Below, one piece after another: positions 39,617 to 56,264 of a stretch of DNA of 64,000 bases (position 1 is the first letter of the stretch; every line of letters starts with the position of its first letter). A program made the translations under genes and the position numbers. Source of the DNA: Steroidobacteraceae bacterium (GTDB taxonomy: Bacteria > Pseudomonadota > Gammaproteobacteria > Steroidobacterales > Steroidobacteraceae); NCBI GenBank assembly GCA_027531255.1, contig JAPZRU010000012.1:124001-188000 (forward strand), written 5' to 3'. The notes beneath the pieces are model-generated. The model had not been told where the DNA came from. It did no database searches and saw nothing but the letters and a program-made list of their open reading frames with translations.

Positions 39617-39879
39617 CAGGCCGGCACCCGGAGCTTCGCGCCGGTGGCCTGGCCCGCGAAGTAGCAGGCCACGAACAGCGGCAGCGTGATCCAGCGGAAG
39701 GGCACGTCGAACAGCAACCGCGTGCCGACGACGACCGGCACCGCGGCGTGTACCGCGACGAACCACGCGGGCGAGAACTTCGGCAGACCGGCACGCCACC
39801 AGCCGAAAGGGACGTTGACCGCGAATGCGGCGCAGGCGACGAGGGCGGCCGCCGCGGTCGGCGAGATGCCGTCGAGCAT
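39616..39879 (-). CDS. Conserved small membrane protein, unknown function
   Basis: Protein of 87 aa with about three hydrophobic segments. The text [12 protein letters not shown], then [18 protein letters not shown], is shared with a widespread uncharacterised family of small proteins. It starts 19 bases after dxs and overlaps sugE by 1 base (TGATG), so it may be read through from the photosynthesis cluster. Confidence 0.75.
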   Translation of the reverse strand: MLDGISPTAAAALVACAAFAVNVPFGWWRAGLPKFSPAWFVAVHAAVPVVVGTRLLFDVPFRWITLPLFVACYFAGQATGAKLRVPA

Positions 39880-39898
39880 GGGCAGCCGCCGCGCGCTC

Positions 39899-41809
39899 TC
39901 AGCGCGACAGCACGCGTCCGAGCCGGCGCCCGAACACGACCGCCGCCGCGTCGAGCCGGCGGACCGGCGCGGGCCCGTGCGGTCGCCGCGCCGCGAGCAG
40001 CGCGGCGTGGCGGTCCGCGATCGCGGCGAGGATGCCGGCGGCGTCGAGGCCCGTCTCCCGCAGCACTTCGTCACGCGTGCCGTGCTCGACGAAGCGGTCC
40101 GGCAGCCCGAGGTGCAGCAGCGGTACCGCGACGCCCCGCGCCGCCAGGCACTCGCCCACCGCCGCGCCGGCACCGCCGGCGACCGCGTTCTCCTCGAGCG
40201 TGACCAGCAGTTCGTGCGAACGCGCGAGTTCCGCCACCAGGCGCTCGTCGAGCGGCTTCACGAAGCGCATGTTGACCACGGTCGCGTCGATGCCTTCAGC
40301 CACTTCCAGCGCGGCCGCCAGCGTGGTGCCGAACGCGAGCAGCGCGCAGGCGGTGCCGTGGCGGCGCACCTCGGCCTGGCCGATCGGCAGGCGCCGCGGC
40401 GCGCGCGAGCCGACCGTCGTGGTGGCGCGGGGATAGCGCACCGCCACGGTACCGTCGTGGTGGGCGGCCGTGTGCAGCATGTCGCGGAGCTCGCCGCCGT
40501 CGCTCGGCGCCATCACGACCAGGTCGGGGACGCAGCGCAGGAAGCTCAGGTCGAGCGCGCCGTTGTGGGTCGCGCCGTCCGGGCCGACGAGCCCGGCGCG
40601 GTCGATCGCGAACGTGACCGGCAGCCGCTGCAGCGCGACGTCGTGCACGAGCTGGTCGTAGGCGCGCTGCAGGAAGGTCGAGTAGATCGCCACGACCGGG
40701 CGCAGCCCGCGCGTGGCCAGGCCCGCGGCGAACGTCACCGCATGCTGCTCGGCGATGCCGACGTCGAAGTAGCGTTCGGGATACTGCCGCGCGAAGCCCA
40801 CCAGGCCCGAACCTTCCCGCATCGCGGGCGTCACCGCGACGAGCCGGGGGTCGCGCGCGGCGGCCTCGCACAGCCAGTCCCCGAACACCTGCGTATACGT
40901 GACCGACGCAGCGCCGGGCCGGAGGCCGGCGTCCGGGTCGAACGGCGTCACGCCGTGGTACCTGATCGGGTCCGCCTCGGCGGGCGCGTAGCCCTTGCCC
41001 TTCTTCGTGACGACGTGCAGCAGGTGGCAGCCGCGCGCCGCGCGGAGACGACGCAGACTGTCCACCAGCCCGACGACGTCGTGGCCGTCGACCGGACCGT
41101 GGTAGACGAAGCCCAACTGCCCGAAGAACTGCCCGAGCGGCGAGCGCGCCGCCGGATCGAAGGCGGCGAGCAGAGGCGGCGCGACCGCACCGCACTTGTC
41201 CTGAGCGCGACGCCGCGCGAGCGACTCGGCCAGCGCGCCGACGTTCTCGGAGATCGACATGCCGTTGTCGTTCAGCACGACGACGAGGTCCGCATCCGTA
41301 GCGCCCGCGTGGTCGAGCGCCTCGAACGCGAGGCCCGCCGTCAGCGCGCCGTCGCCGATCACCGCGGCCGCGCGCGCCGGCGAGCCGAGCCTGCGGTTCG
41401 CGACCGCGATGCCGAGGGCCGCGCTGATCGACGTGCTCGAGTGCCCGGCGCCGAACGCGTCGTACTCGCTCTCGTCGCGCTTCAGGAAGCCCGAGATCCC
41501 GCCGCGCTTGCGGATGGAATGCAGCCGTCCGCGGCGGCCGGTCAGCGCCTTGTGCGCATAGGCCTGGTGGCCGACGTCCCAGACCAGCGAGTCGCGCGGC
41601 GTGTCGTACACGTAGTGCAGCGCGATCGCGAGCTCGACGGTGCCGAGCCCCGATGCGAGGTGACCGCCGCCGGCGGCGACGCTCTGCAGCAGGAACTCGC
41701 GCAGTTCGTTCGCGACGCGCGGCAGGTTGGCTTCCGGCAGGCGGCGCAGGTCCTCGGGCGTCGCCACGACGTCGAGGAACGCGCTTGCGCCTCGCGACTT
41801 CGCGTTCAT
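39899..41809 (-). CDS. dxs: 1-deoxy-D-xylulose-5-phosphate synthase
   Basis: Thiamine-diphosphate enzyme of 636 aa that begins the MEP isoprenoid pathway, source of phytol/geranylgeranyl and carotenoids. Motifs: [30 protein letters not shown] (ThDP-binding GDG...), [11 protein letters not shown]-like text, [18 protein letters not shown] with catalytic Glu, and [19 protein letters not shown]. Its ATG overlaps the puhE stop by 4 bases, so it is translationally coupled to the photosynthesis operon. That position would tie isoprenoid supply to pigment synthesis. Confidence 0.97.
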   Translation of the reverse strand: MNAKSRGASAFLDVVATPEDLRRLPEANLPRVANELREFLLQSVAAGGGHLASGLGTVELAIALHYVYDTPRDSLVWDVGHQAYAHKALTGRRGRLHSIRKRGGISGFLKRDESEYDAFGAGHSSTSISAALGIAVANRRLGSPARAAAVIGDGALTAGLAFEALDHAGATDADLVVVLNDNGMSISENVGALAESLARRRAQDKCGAVAPPLLAAFDPAARSPLGQFFGQLGFVYHGPVDGHDVVGLVDSLRRLRAARGCHLLHVVTKKGKGYAPAEADPIRYHGVTPFDPDAGLRPGAASVTYTQVFGDWLCEAAARDPRLVAVTPAMREGSGLVGFARQYPERYFDVGIAEQHAVTFAAGLATRGLRPVVAIYSTFLQRAYDQLVHDVALQRLPVTFAIDRAGLVGPDGATHNGALDLSFLRCVPDLVVMAPSDGGELRDMLHTAAHHDGTVAVRYPRATTTVGSRAPRRLPIGQAEVRRHGTACALLAFGTTLAAALEVAEGIDATVVNMRFVKPLDERLVAELARSHELLVTLEENAVAGGAGAAVGECLAARGVAVPLLHLGLPDRFVEHGTRDEVLRETGLDAAGILAAIADRHAALLAARRPHGPAPVRRLDAAAVVFGRRLGRVLSR

Positions 41810-42597
41810 GTGGGTCGAGCCTCCTTCGCGTCGCGGCCGCCGAGCGCCCACGTCCAGAGCCAGTCGCCGGGCGTCGGCAGCACCAGCAGCCAATGCTCCA
41901 GCACGGCGAGGCCGACCAGCGTCGCGACGAGTGCGTAGGCAGTCACCGCGAAGCCGGCGTCCGCGCCGCCCAGCGCGCCCCACGCGACCCAGTAGAGCCA
42001 CGCGGCAACTGCCGTTCCGGCGCTGACGGACAGCGGGAACAGCGCGTTCATCGGGCGCTTGCGGAAGTAACCCTGCAGGTAGCGCAGGTGCTCGGGCAGC
42101 AGGTCGGCGCCGAGGTTGCGGACGCCCAGGAACAGGTTGAGCTTCGCGCTGGTCCGGAGCACCCACAGCGCGAGGAAGGTCCACGCCCCGACCGGATTGA
42201 CGGCATCGCGAGTGATCGCGAGCACCGCGACCGCGAGCGCGAGGATCGCGAGCTCGTGCCAGAGGATCGCGCTCACCGCGTAACGGAAGCGCCGCCAGCC
42301 GGTGGCGAGCGGCGGACACGGCGTGCGGCGCGGTCCCAGCACGTAGCCGAGCAGGAACGTCACCTCGATCCAGGACCACACCAGCAGCGCAGAGGCGAAC
42401 GCGAGGTAGGCGCCCGACTCCGTCGGCTGCGCCGCGGTCACCGCGAGGCCGTAGAGGCCGACGATCAGCAGGCCGGTCGCGCCGGCCAGCGTGAGCGGGT
42501 ACGTGGACGGCGCCCGGTGGTCGAGCCACAGGATGATTCCCGTGGTCGCCCACCAGGCGAACGCGGCGCAGAGTCCCGGGACCAGCAGTTCGGTCAT
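41806..42597 (-). CDS. puhE: PuhE, photosynthetic complex assembly protein (DUF3623)
   Basis: Integral membrane protein of 263 aa with about seven membrane segments. The family text [20 protein letters not shown] and [15 protein letters not shown] is clear. In Rhodobacter, PuhE affects reaction-centre assembly and pigment flow. Located after acsF and before dxs in the minus-strand arm. Confidence 0.93.
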   Translation of the reverse strand: MTELLVPGLCAAFAWWATTGIILWLDHRAPSTYPLTLAGATGLLIVGLYGLAVTAAQPTESGAYLAFASALLVWSWIEVTFLLGYVLGPRRTPCPPLATGWRRFRYAVSAILWHELAILALAVAVLAITRDAVNPVGAWTFLALWVLRTSAKLNLFLGVRNLGADLLPEHLRYLQGYFRKRPMNALFPLSVSAGTAVAAWLYWVAWGALGGADAGFAVTAYALVATLVGLAVLEHWLLVLPTPGDWLWTWALGGRDAKEARPT

Positions 42598-42628
42598 CTG
42601 TGCCTCTTTCCGACGCGCCCGCGCATCG

Positions 42629-43708
42629 TCACCAGGCCGGCGCGAGCCGGACCTGTCGCGGCAGCTCGTGCCGCTTCACGGGCAGCACGTAGAGCCGCGC
42701 GAACGTCGCGGCCGCCGCGCAGGCGAGCCCCGCCCGCTCGATCGCCGCGAACACCCCGCCGCGCGCCTTCGCCGCGTCCATCCGCTGCGCCAGCCGCGCC
42801 AGCCGCGCGAGCCCGGCCCGGAACGTCGGGTGGTCGAGATCGAGCGTCAGCGGGAACACCTGCTTCGTGATCTCGCTCGTGATCGCCAGCACCTCGCGGT
42901 CGTAGTCGTCGGCGTCGAAGCCGAACGCGCGGTGCAGCTCCGGGCGCGTGTGGTCGCGCACGTACATCGTCGCGAACACCGCCAGCACGAAGAAGCGGAT
43001 CCACAGCAGGTTGTGGCCGCGGAGCAGCTCCGGCTGCGCGCGCATCAGCAGCGCGAACGCCTCGCCGTGCCGGTACTCGTCGTTGCACCAGTCCTCGAAC
43101 CACTTGAAGATCGGGTGGAACCGGCGCTCCGGGTGCCGCTCGAGCTGGCGGTAGATCGTGATGTAGCGCGCGTAGCCGATCTTCTCGGACAGGTAGGTCG
43201 CGTAGTAGATGAACTTCGGCTTGAAGTAGGTGTACTTCTTGTCCCGCCGCAGCGCGGCGAGATCCACGCCGAGCCCGAAGTCCTTCAGCCCGGTGTTGAT
43301 GAAGCCGGCGTGCCGCGACTCGTCGCGCGCCATGTACTTCATCAGCTTCTTGATGTCCGGGTTGTCGACGTTCCGGGCGATCTCGCTGTAGAGCACGCAG
43401 CCCGAGAACTCCGCGGTGACCGAGCTCACCAGCAGGTCGAGGAACTCGGCGCGCAGCTCCGGCGGCAGGTCCTTCACCTCGGCCCGGTACTCGTCCGGGT
43501 CGCGCTCGAAGTGGTGCCGGTTCGCGTCGCTCTCGAACTCGGCCATCATCGCGTCCCACTCCGCGCGGACCGGCTCGACGTCGAGCGCGTCGAGCGCGTC
43601 GTAGTCGGTCCGGTAGAAGCGCGGCGTAAGCAGCGTGTTCGCTTCCGCGACCCGCTTGGCGTCCTCCGCCGAGGCGATCGTCGGGGGCGGCAGGATCGTG
43701 GCGTTCAT
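42629..43708 (-). CDS. acsF: Oxygen-dependent Mg-protoporphyrin IX monomethyl ester cyclase
   Basis: Di-iron oxygenase of 359 aa that makes the isocyclic ring E of (bacterio)chlorophyll with O2. Two carboxylate-His motifs are visible: [10 protein letters not shown] and [11 protein letters not shown], plus upstream ligands in [15 protein letters not shown]. Presence of this enzyme with no bchE in view is typical of aerobic phototrophs. Overlaps puhC by 4 bases. Confidence 0.97.
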   Translation of the reverse strand: MNATILPPPTIASAEDAKRVAEANTLLTPRFYRTDYDALDALDVEPVRAEWDAMMAEFESDANRHHFERDPDEYRAEVKDLPPELRAEFLDLLVSSVTAEFSGCVLYSEIARNVDNPDIKKLMKYMARDESRHAGFINTGLKDFGLGVDLAALRRDKKYTYFKPKFIYYATYLSEKIGYARYITIYRQLERHPERRFHPIFKWFEDWCNDEYRHGEAFALLMRAQPELLRGHNLLWIRFFVLAVFATMYVRDHTRPELHRAFGFDADDYDREVLAITSEITKQVFPLTLDLDHPTFRAGLARLARLAQRMDAAKARGGVFAAIERAGLACAAAATFARLYVLPVKRHELPRQVRLAPAW

Positions 43709-44163
43709 CGGGTCTCCCTGGCCGGGTCGAAGAAGCGGGCGAACGAGGCGGCGTTGGTGGGCCCGAACGCGTCGAGCTCCATCGTGCGGCCGGTGACGGG
43801 ATCCGCGATCGACATGCGGCCGTCGGACCACCGCGTCAGGCGGTAGGGTTCGGTGGGGCTCGCGCGCGCGACCGCGCGGCCCTGGCCGAGCCCGCGCAGC
43901 ACGCCGAACACGAAGCCCTCCCCTTCCTGGTTCAGCACCGCCACCGTGCCGCCGCGGCGCGCGTCCTCGATCACGAGGCGACCGTCTTCCTGCGGCAGGA
44001 AGCGCAGCTCGAGCACCTCGACCGCGGTCGCGGCCGGCATCGAGGTCACGCCGTAGCCGGTCAATCGCGCACCGGCGGCGAGGCCGATCGCGCCGAGGAT
44101 CAGCGCCGCGGCCGCGTACAGCGCACCCTTGGGGAATATCTCCTGACGGAACGGATCGCCCAT
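43705..44163 (-). CDS. puhC: PuhC, photosynthetic complex assembly protein
   Basis: Protein of 152 aa with one N-terminal membrane segment (about residues 13-34) and a periplasmic domain ([20 protein letters not shown], then [18 protein letters not shown]). PuhC supports light-harvesting 1/reaction-centre assembly. Sits between puhB (13 bases upstream) and acsF (4-base overlap). Confidence 0.92.
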   Translation of the reverse strand: MGDPFRQEIFPKGALYAAAALILGAIGLAAGARLTGYGVTSMPAATAVEVLELRFLPQEDGRLVIEDARRGGTVAVLNQEGEGFVFGVLRGLGQGRAVARASPTEPYRLTRWSDGRMSIADPVTGRTMELDAFGPTNAASFARFFDPARETR

Positions 44164-44176
44164 CGCGGTTCTCCTG

Positions 44177-44839
44177 TCAGGCCCTGGCCGGTGTGCGGGC
44201 GCCGCGCGCGGCATCCGCGACGACCGGCGTCGCGACCGTCGCCGGCGCACGCAGCGGCAGCCCGTGGTAGTCCGCCAGCGCCTGCGCCACGAGACGGCCC
44301 ACGCGCTCCGCGTCGGGTATGCAGCGCAGCGCCGGCTCGGTGCGCGTGAAGCGCCACGGCCGCACGTGCGGCCAGCTGACGAGGTAGCCGACGCGCTGGC
44401 CGCGCACGAGCTGGAGCGCCACGTCGCCCGAACCGTCCGCCCAGGCCTTCAGGCTCGCGCCCTCGACCAGCGCGAACGGGAGGTTCACGCACATCGGCAG
44501 CGCGACCCCGTGCCGCAGCACGACGCGGCGATCGGTCACGGTGTAGACCGCGCCGCGCGCCGCGGCGCGCGCCGCCCAGGCGAGGAAACCCAGGCAGACC
44601 GCGCCCATCGCGAGCGGCACGAAGCCCGCGGCGATCGCGGCGCCGAGCGGCGCGCCGTCGTACCACGCCGTGCCGACGTACCAGGCCCAAAGCACCGCGA
44701 AGTAGCCCGCGAGCTCCGGCAGGTGGTACGCGCGACGCGCGAGGCTCTTCCAGTCGGGCGAGCCCTGCCACAGCAGGCGCTCGCCTTCGGGTAGCGGCTC
44801 CGGCAGTCCCGGGCTCGCCTCGAACTCGTGCTCGTCCAT
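44177..44839 (-). CDS. puhB: PuhB, photosynthetic complex assembly protein
   Basis: Membrane protein of 220 aa with a PH-like fold. Family text: LPEGERLLWQGSPDWKSLA, AYHLPELAGYF, YTVTDRRVVLRHGVALPM and a late FTRTEPALRCIPDA. It assists reaction-centre assembly. The C-terminal 25 residues are Ala-rich. Confidence 0.93.
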   Translation of the reverse strand: MDEHEFEASPGLPEPLPEGERLLWQGSPDWKSLARRAYHLPELAGYFAVLWAWYVGTAWYDGAPLGAAIAAGFVPLAMGAVCLGFLAWAARAAARGAVYTVTDRRVVLRHGVALPMCVNLPFALVEGASLKAWADGSGDVALQLVRGQRVGYLVSWPHVRPWRFTRTEPALRCIPDAERVGRLVAQALADYHGLPLRAPATVATPVVADAARGARTPARA

Positions 44840-44849
44840 GACCGACTCC

Positions 44850-45632
44850 TCAGAGCACCGGGCCGAGGCGCGATTCCTCGGCGTACAGCGTGCCACCACC
44901 GTAGTAGCCGCAGATGCGGTCCTCCTCGCGGAGCGTCACGCGATCCGGGTTCGCGAGGCCCGGCACGTCCGCGAAGTGGCGGCTCATGATCGAGCGCACC
45001 GTGACGCGGTTCTTGTAGCGGCTGACCTTGGCGAAGGTGGCGGGCACCAGCACGCGCCGGCCGTTCGCGGCGACCTCGAGCTCGTAGTAGCGGATCTGCG
45101 GCTCGGACAGGTCGACCCAGACGTCGCGCACCGTCGCGCCGATCACGCCATCGCCGCCGTAGACGGGCATGCCGACCGGGTTCGGGTCGCGGCCCTCGAC
45201 GCGGTAGTCGGTGGCGACGCGCAGCGGGACGATCTTCGGCCGGCCGTCGATCGTCAGGTCGGGCTCGTCCGCGCGCATCGCGTACGAGGCGGGACCGACC
45301 GCGTCGAGCATCGGGTTGCCCGTCGGCTGGTAGGCCGTGCCGGGGTGGCCCTCGACGGGCGCGGCGGCGATCGGCCGGCGGTCGTGCCGCGCGTCGCTCG
45401 GCACGTCGACCGCGCCACCGTGCGCGGTGATGAAGGTCTTCGGCCGCGGCACCGCCGGGAAGCCCTCCACCTTGACGCGATCGGTCCGCGCGTTGCGGTC
45501 CGAGTCGAGCGGGTAGCCTTCCCGCTTGTTCTCGCGGTGCAGGTAGATGAGCAGGCCGGCGAAGAAGATCCAGAAGGCATACAGGACGACTTGCGCGACG
45601 TCGATGTAGCCGGTGAAAGCGCCAGTGGGCAT
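44850..45632 (-). CDS. puhA: Photosynthetic reaction centre H subunit
   Basis: Subunit H of the type II reaction centre, 260 aa. One N-terminal membrane helix (YIDVAQVVLYAFWIFFAGLL, about residues 9-30) leads to REN and the cytoplasmic domain: EGYPLDSDR, TGNPMLDAVGPAS, YYELEVA and the C-terminal REEDRICGYYGGGTLYA. It caps the L/M core near QB. L and M genes (pufLM) are not in this window. Confidence 0.97.
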   Translation of the reverse strand: MPTGAFTGYIDVAQVVLYAFWIFFAGLLIYLHRENKREGYPLDSDRNARTDRVKVEGFPAVPRPKTFITAHGGAVDVPSDARHDRRPIAAAPVEGHPGTAYQPTGNPMLDAVGPASYAMRADEPDLTIDGRPKIVPLRVATDYRVEGRDPNPVGMPVYGGDGVIGATVRDVWVDLSEPQIRYYELEVAANGRRVLVPATFAKVSRYKNRVTVRSIMSRHFADVPGLANPDRVTLREEDRICGYYGGGTLYAEESRLGPVL

Positions 45633-45651
45633 GGCAGGTCTCCGATGCGGT

Positions 45652-47148
45652 TCAGCGGGGCAGGTCCGCGAGTCCGAGCCGCACTGGCTCGCGGTAGTGG
45701 TCGGGCGCGGCACGGGGTCCGGCCGCGGGCGCGCCGCGATGGCGCACGAGCGGGCCGATGACCGCGAGCGTCAGGAACAGGAGCAGGATCTCGAACTGGT
45801 AGACGAAGCCGTAGCCGACCGTCGGGTCGGAGAGGGCCGGGCCGAGCGAGCCCCGCGCGGCGAGCGCGCCGAACGCGTCGCTCACGAGGCCGCCGGCGGC
45901 GATCGCCAGGCCGGCGGCCGTGGCCTGCACGGCACCCCACGCGCCGAGCGCGAGGCCGTTGGCGGAACCGTCGGTCGCCGCGTGCTCGCGCTGCATCGCG
46001 CCGGCGAGCGTGCCGACCGCGAACAGCCCGCCGCCGAAGCCGATCGCGAGACCGCCGAGCCGGAACAGGGTGGGCGAGTCCAGCGGCGCCGCGAGCAGCA
46101 CCGCGGCGAATGCGAACAGGCCGACCACGATGCCGGCGGCGGCCACGCGGTAGGCGTCGCCGCCGCGGCCGAGCACGCGCGCGGCGAGCAGGTAGGCCGC
46201 GAGCGCGCCGCCCGCGAGCACCGCCGTCAGCTGCGCCGTCTGCCCGACCGAGAGGTGCAGCACCTCGCCGCCGTAGGGCTCGAGCACGATGTCCTGCATG
46301 TTGAAGGCCGCGGTGCCGAGCCCGACCGACAGCAGGAAACGCCGCGACTGCGGCTGCGCCATGAAGCCGCGCCACGCGCGGAGGAAGTCCGGCGGCGAGT
46401 CGGGCGCGCGCGTGCGCGCCGTGTCCCGGGGCTCCTGCCGCCAGGCCGCGACGACGTTCAGCACCAGCGTCAGCACCGCCGCGCCCTGCACCACCTGGAT
46501 CAGGCGGATCTGGCCGAAGTCGGCGAGCAGCCAGCCGAACGCGGCGCCCGCGCCGATCAGCCCGACCAGCAGCATCACGTACAGCGCGGCGACCACGCGG
46601 GGGCGCGTCGCCGGGGTCGCGAGGTCGGTGGCGAGCGCGAGGCCGGCGGTCTGCACGATCTGCATCCCGGCGCCGACCATCAGGAACGCCAGCGCGGCGG
46701 CGATCGGGCCGACGATCGCGGGCCCGTGCGTGTCGCCGGACAGGATGATCAGCGCGAACGGCATGATCGCGAGCCCGCCGAACTGCAGCAGCGTGCCGAT
46801 CATCAGGTACGGCACGCGCCGCCAGCCGAGCGCGGAGACGTGCGTGTCGGAGCGGAAGCCGACCAGCGCGCGGAACGGCGCGAACAGCAGCGGCAGCGCG
46901 ACCATCGTCGCGACCACCCACGCGTGCACGCCGAGCTCGACGATCATCACGCGGTTCAGCGTGCCGATCGTCAGCGCCGTCGCCATGCCGACCGAGACCT
47001 GGAACAGCGACAGCCGCACCAGCCGCCCGAACGGCAGCGCGGCGGAGGTCGCGTCGGCGAACGGCAGCCACCGCGACGGCAGGTGCGTCCAGCCGCTGGC
47101 GAAGCGGCTCGCGCGCGTCGGACCGGCGGCGAGGCGGCGCGCGTTCAT
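45652..47148 (-). CDS. lhaA: LhaA, light-harvesting 1 assembly protein (PucC family)
   Basis: Major facilitator-like protein of 498 aa, PucC/LhaA branch, needed for LH1 assembly. Diagnostic text: GTLNRVMIVELGVHAWVVA, FAPFRALVGFRSDTH, GWRRVPYLMIGTLLQFGG and MQDIVLEPYGGEVLHLSVG. Its start overlaps the bchM stop by 4 bases. A second PucC-type gene lies in the plus-strand arm (59667-61031). Confidence 0.95.
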   Translation of the reverse strand: MNARRLAAGPTRASRFASGWTHLPSRWLPFADATSAALPFGRLVRLSLFQVSVGMATALTIGTLNRVMIVELGVHAWVVATMVALPLLFAPFRALVGFRSDTHVSALGWRRVPYLMIGTLLQFGGLAIMPFALIILSGDTHGPAIVGPIAAALAFLMVGAGMQIVQTAGLALATDLATPATRPRVVAALYVMLLVGLIGAGAAFGWLLADFGQIRLIQVVQGAAVLTLVLNVVAAWRQEPRDTARTRAPDSPPDFLRAWRGFMAQPQSRRFLLSVGLGTAAFNMQDIVLEPYGGEVLHLSVGQTAQLTAVLAGGALAAYLLAARVLGRGGDAYRVAAAGIVVGLFAFAAVLLAAPLDSPTLFRLGGLAIGFGGGLFAVGTLAGAMQREHAATDGSANGLALGAWGAVQATAAGLAIAAGGLVSDAFGALAARGSLGPALSDPTVGYGFVYQFEILLLFLTLAVIGPLVRHRGAPAAGPRAAPDHYREPVRLGLADLPR

Positions 47149-47987
47149 AGCCGGACGAGCTCCTGCGCCTGCGAGGTGTAGAAGCCGTTGACCACGCGCT
47201 CGGTGCGGCCGACGGCGAACCCCGCGAACCGCGGGTCGGAGGCCAGCACGGCGCGCAGCTTCTCCGGCGCGACCGGCTCGATCGACGGCGAACGGTGGCC
47301 CTGCGGGAACCACTGGCCCACCGCGTGCATCGTGGCGAGCAGCCAGTTGCTCGGCGCGAACGTGAACACCACGCTGCCGCGCGTGCGTTCCGCGAGGCCC
47401 GCCAGCGCCGGCAGCACGTCCTGCAGGCGGTAGTGGATCAGCGAGTCCATCGCCACCACGTGGTCGAACGTGCCGAGCGCGGGATCCAGGAAATCGCCGG
47501 CGCGCCACTCGATCGCCTCGCGCACGTCCGTCGGCATGCGGTCGCGACCGAGCTCGACGAGCGTCGGCGCGAGATCCACGGCGACCACCTCGGCGCCGCG
47601 GCGGGCCGCCTCGATCGCGAGCATCCCGGTGCCGCAGCCGGCGTCCAGCACGCGCCGCCCGGCGAGGTCCATCGGCAGCCACGCGAGCAGCTGCGCGCGC
47701 ATCGCGTCGCGGCCCGCGCGCACCGTGCGCCGGATCCGGCCCACCGGCGCACCGCTGGTCAGCCGCGCCCACGTGTCCGCCGCCGTGCGATCGAAGTAGG
47801 CCTCGATCTGGCCGCGCCGCGACTGCCAGCTGGCCGAGCCTGCGGGCGCGCTGACGGTCGCCGCGCGGGGCATGTCCGCCCGCGGCCGCTCGACGCGCTG
47901 GGCGTCGAGGCGCGCACGTTCCGCTTCCGCGCCGGCGCGGGCGGTGGCGGTTACGGTGGCGGTGCTGCCGAGGGCGGTGCCGTTCAC
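47145..47987 (-). CDS. bchM: Mg-protoporphyrin IX methyltransferase
   Basis: SAM-dependent methyltransferase; BchM methylates Mg-protoporphyrin IX. Core text: YFDRTAADTWARLTS, VGRIRRTVRAGRDAMR, VLDAGCGTGMLAIEAARRGA (SAM motif I), TFAPSNWLLATMHAVGQWFP. The start is uncertain. ATG at 47873 gives 242 aa, the usual length. The frame stays open to the bchL stop with GC-rich third positions (about 88%), so GTG 47987 (chosen) or TTG 47999, which overlaps the bchL stop, are likely and add about 38-42 Ala/Thr-rich residues. Confidence 0.85.
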   Translation of the reverse strand: MNGTALGSTATVTATARAGAEAERARLDAQRVERPRADMPRAATVSAPAGSASWQSRRGQIEAYFDRTAADTWARLTSGAPVGRIRRTVRAGRDAMRAQLLAWLPMDLAGRRVLDAGCGTGMLAIEAARRGAEVVAVDLAPTLVELGRDRMPTDVREAIEWRAGDFLDPALGTFDHVVAMDSLIHYRLQDVLPALAGLAERTRGSVVFTFAPSNWLLATMHAVGQWFPQGHRSPSIEPVAPEKLRAVLASDPRFAGFAVGRTERVVNGFYTSQAQELVRL

Positions 47988-47995
47988 GGTAGTGC

Positions 47996-52618
<4,623 letters not shown>

Positions 52619-52644
<26 letters not shown>

Positions 52645-54202
52645 CGTAGAGGGTTCCGACCGAGATCGACGCGATTCCCTGGGCGACGGCGTAGCTCTCC
52701 GTATTGCGGCGCGCCTTGGCGCGGACGAAGAAGGGGATCTTCCGGAGCTCGAGCTCGGCCTCGGGCTCCCAGGCGACCGTCGCTGCGGGCGCGGGTGCGT
52801 GCGCGATCGCGGCGTCGTGGCGTGGCGCTTCCACCGCCACTCGCGCGCCGTGGCCGAGGTGCGAGGGCGCGGCCGAGTCGTGGAACTCGAAGTCCTCGCG
52901 GAACATCCCGAGCAGGTGCTCCTCGAGGCCCATCATCAGCGGATGCACCCAGGTGTCGAACAGCACGTTCGCGCCCTCGAAGCCCATCTGCGGCGAGTAG
53001 CGCGCAGGGAAGTCCTGCACGTGCACCGGCGCCGAGATCACCGCGCACGGGATGCCGAGGCGCTTCGCGACGTGACGCTCCATCTGCGTGCCGAGCACGA
53101 GCTCGGGGTGGGCACGGGCGATCGCGTCTTCCACCTCGAGGTAGTCGTCGGCGATCAGCGCGTCGAGCCCGTGACGTTTCGCGACCTCGCGTACGTCGCG
53201 AGCCTGCTCGCGCGAGTACGTGCCGAGACCGACCAGCTGGAAGCCGAGTTCTTCGGTGGCGACGCGCGCCGCGGCGATCGCGTGCGTGGCGTCGCCGAAC
53301 ACGAACACGCGCTTGCCGGTGAGGTAGGTCGAGTCGACCGAGCGCGAATACCACGGCAGCCGGGACTCGCCGGCGCGCACCGCGGCCTCCGGGTCGAGGC
53401 CCGCGAGCGTCGCCACCTCGCGCAGGAAGTCGCGCGTGGCGCCGACGCCGATCGGCACGGTCTTCGTGTACGGCTGCCGGAAGCTGCGCTGCAGCCACTG
53501 CGCGGCGAGCCCCGCGATCTCGGGGTACAGCACGACGTTGAAGTCCGCCTCGCCGAGACGCGCGAGATCCGCCGGCCGCGCGCCGAGCGGCGCCGTGACC
53601 GCGACCTCCACGCCGATCGCCTCCAGGAGACGCCGCACTTCCTGCACGTCGTCGCGGTGGCGGAAGCCGAGGCTCGTGGGGCCGAGCAGGTTGCAGCGTG
53701 GCCGCGCACCCCGCACGGCACGTTGCGTCTCGCCGGGCGGTGGGGCGAACCGCGGGATCGTCGGGCCGGCGAGCGCGCGCACCAGCTGGTACAGCGTCTC
53801 GGCCGCGCCCCAGTTCTCCTTCTTCTGGTAGGCCGGCAGCTCCAGCGGCACGACCGGCACCGGCAGGTCGAGCGCGAGCGCGAGCCCGCCCGGATCGTCC
53901 TGGATCAGTTCCGCCGTGCAGCTCGCGCCGACCAGCAGCGCCTCGGGCTCGAAGCGCGCGTATGCGTCGCGTGCGGAGGTCTTGAACAGCTCCGCGGTGT
54001 CCGTGCCGAGGTCGCGCGCCTGGAACGTGGTGTACGTGACCGGCGGGCGCGACGCGCGGCGCTCGATCATCGTGAACAGCAGGTCGGCGTAGGTGTCGCC
54101 CTGCGGCGCGTGGAGCACGTAGTGCACGCCTTCCATCGCGGCGGCGATGCGCATCGCGCCGACGTGGGGCGGGCCTTCGTAGGTCCAGACCGTCAGCTGC
54201 AC
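52619..54202 (-). CDS. bchB: Dark protochlorophyllide reductase subunit B
   Basis: Catalytic NifK-like subunit (527 aa). The unusual aspartate ligand of the NB cluster is D36 ([10 protein letters not shown]) and the BchB cysteine ligand is C95 ([13 protein letters not shown]), both in the canonical position. The ATG starts [18 protein letters not shown], the normal N-terminus. The C-terminal 75 residues hold the light-independent reductase C-terminal domain ([18 protein letters not shown]). It follows bchN by 9 bases and overlaps bchH. Confidence 0.97.
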
Positions 54203-54211
54203 CGCGTTCTC

Positions 54212-56081
<1,870 letters not shown>

Positions 56082-56087
<6 letters not shown>

Positions 56088-56099
56088 TTAGGTTGGACG
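56082..56099 (+). promoter_or_regulatory. CrtJ/PpsR-like box A
   Basis: TGTCAATTAGGTTGGACG: TGT, 12 bases, ACG, one base short of the TGT-N12-ACA consensus. The TGTCAA arm is the extended form often seen in PpsR boxes. It overlaps the -35 of bchF. Confidence 0.6.
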
Positions 56100-56115
56100 T
56101 AAGAAAAAGTTGACA
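56098..56115 (-). promoter_or_regulatory. CrtJ/PpsR-like box B
   Basis: Read on the minus strand, TGTCAACTTTTTCTTACG: TGT, 12 bases, ACG. It shares 2 bases with box A, and the pair is symmetric, TGTCAA...TTGACA. Its outer arm is TTGACA on the plus strand, a -35 candidate for aerR, though no matching -10 was found at 17 bases. Confidence 0.55.
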
Positions 56116-56264
56116 GTAGCCCCCGGCGGAGCGCAGGTTTGCTCCGTCGAGTCGACCGGGAGCCGCCCGAGGGCTCGCCGAGATATCTCCCCTCCGCGGC
56201 GGTCCGCGCCGGGGACGGGACACGACGGCGATCGAGCCGGCACGCGCCGGCGAAGGTTCGGGCC

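Noticed and set aside
56110-56138. Plus-strand promoter for aerR from TTGACA at 56110
   Set aside because: At 17-base spacing the -10 would be GCAGGT, too far from TATAAT or the TAGSGT seen at bchF and bchG; only the -35-like arm is noted.
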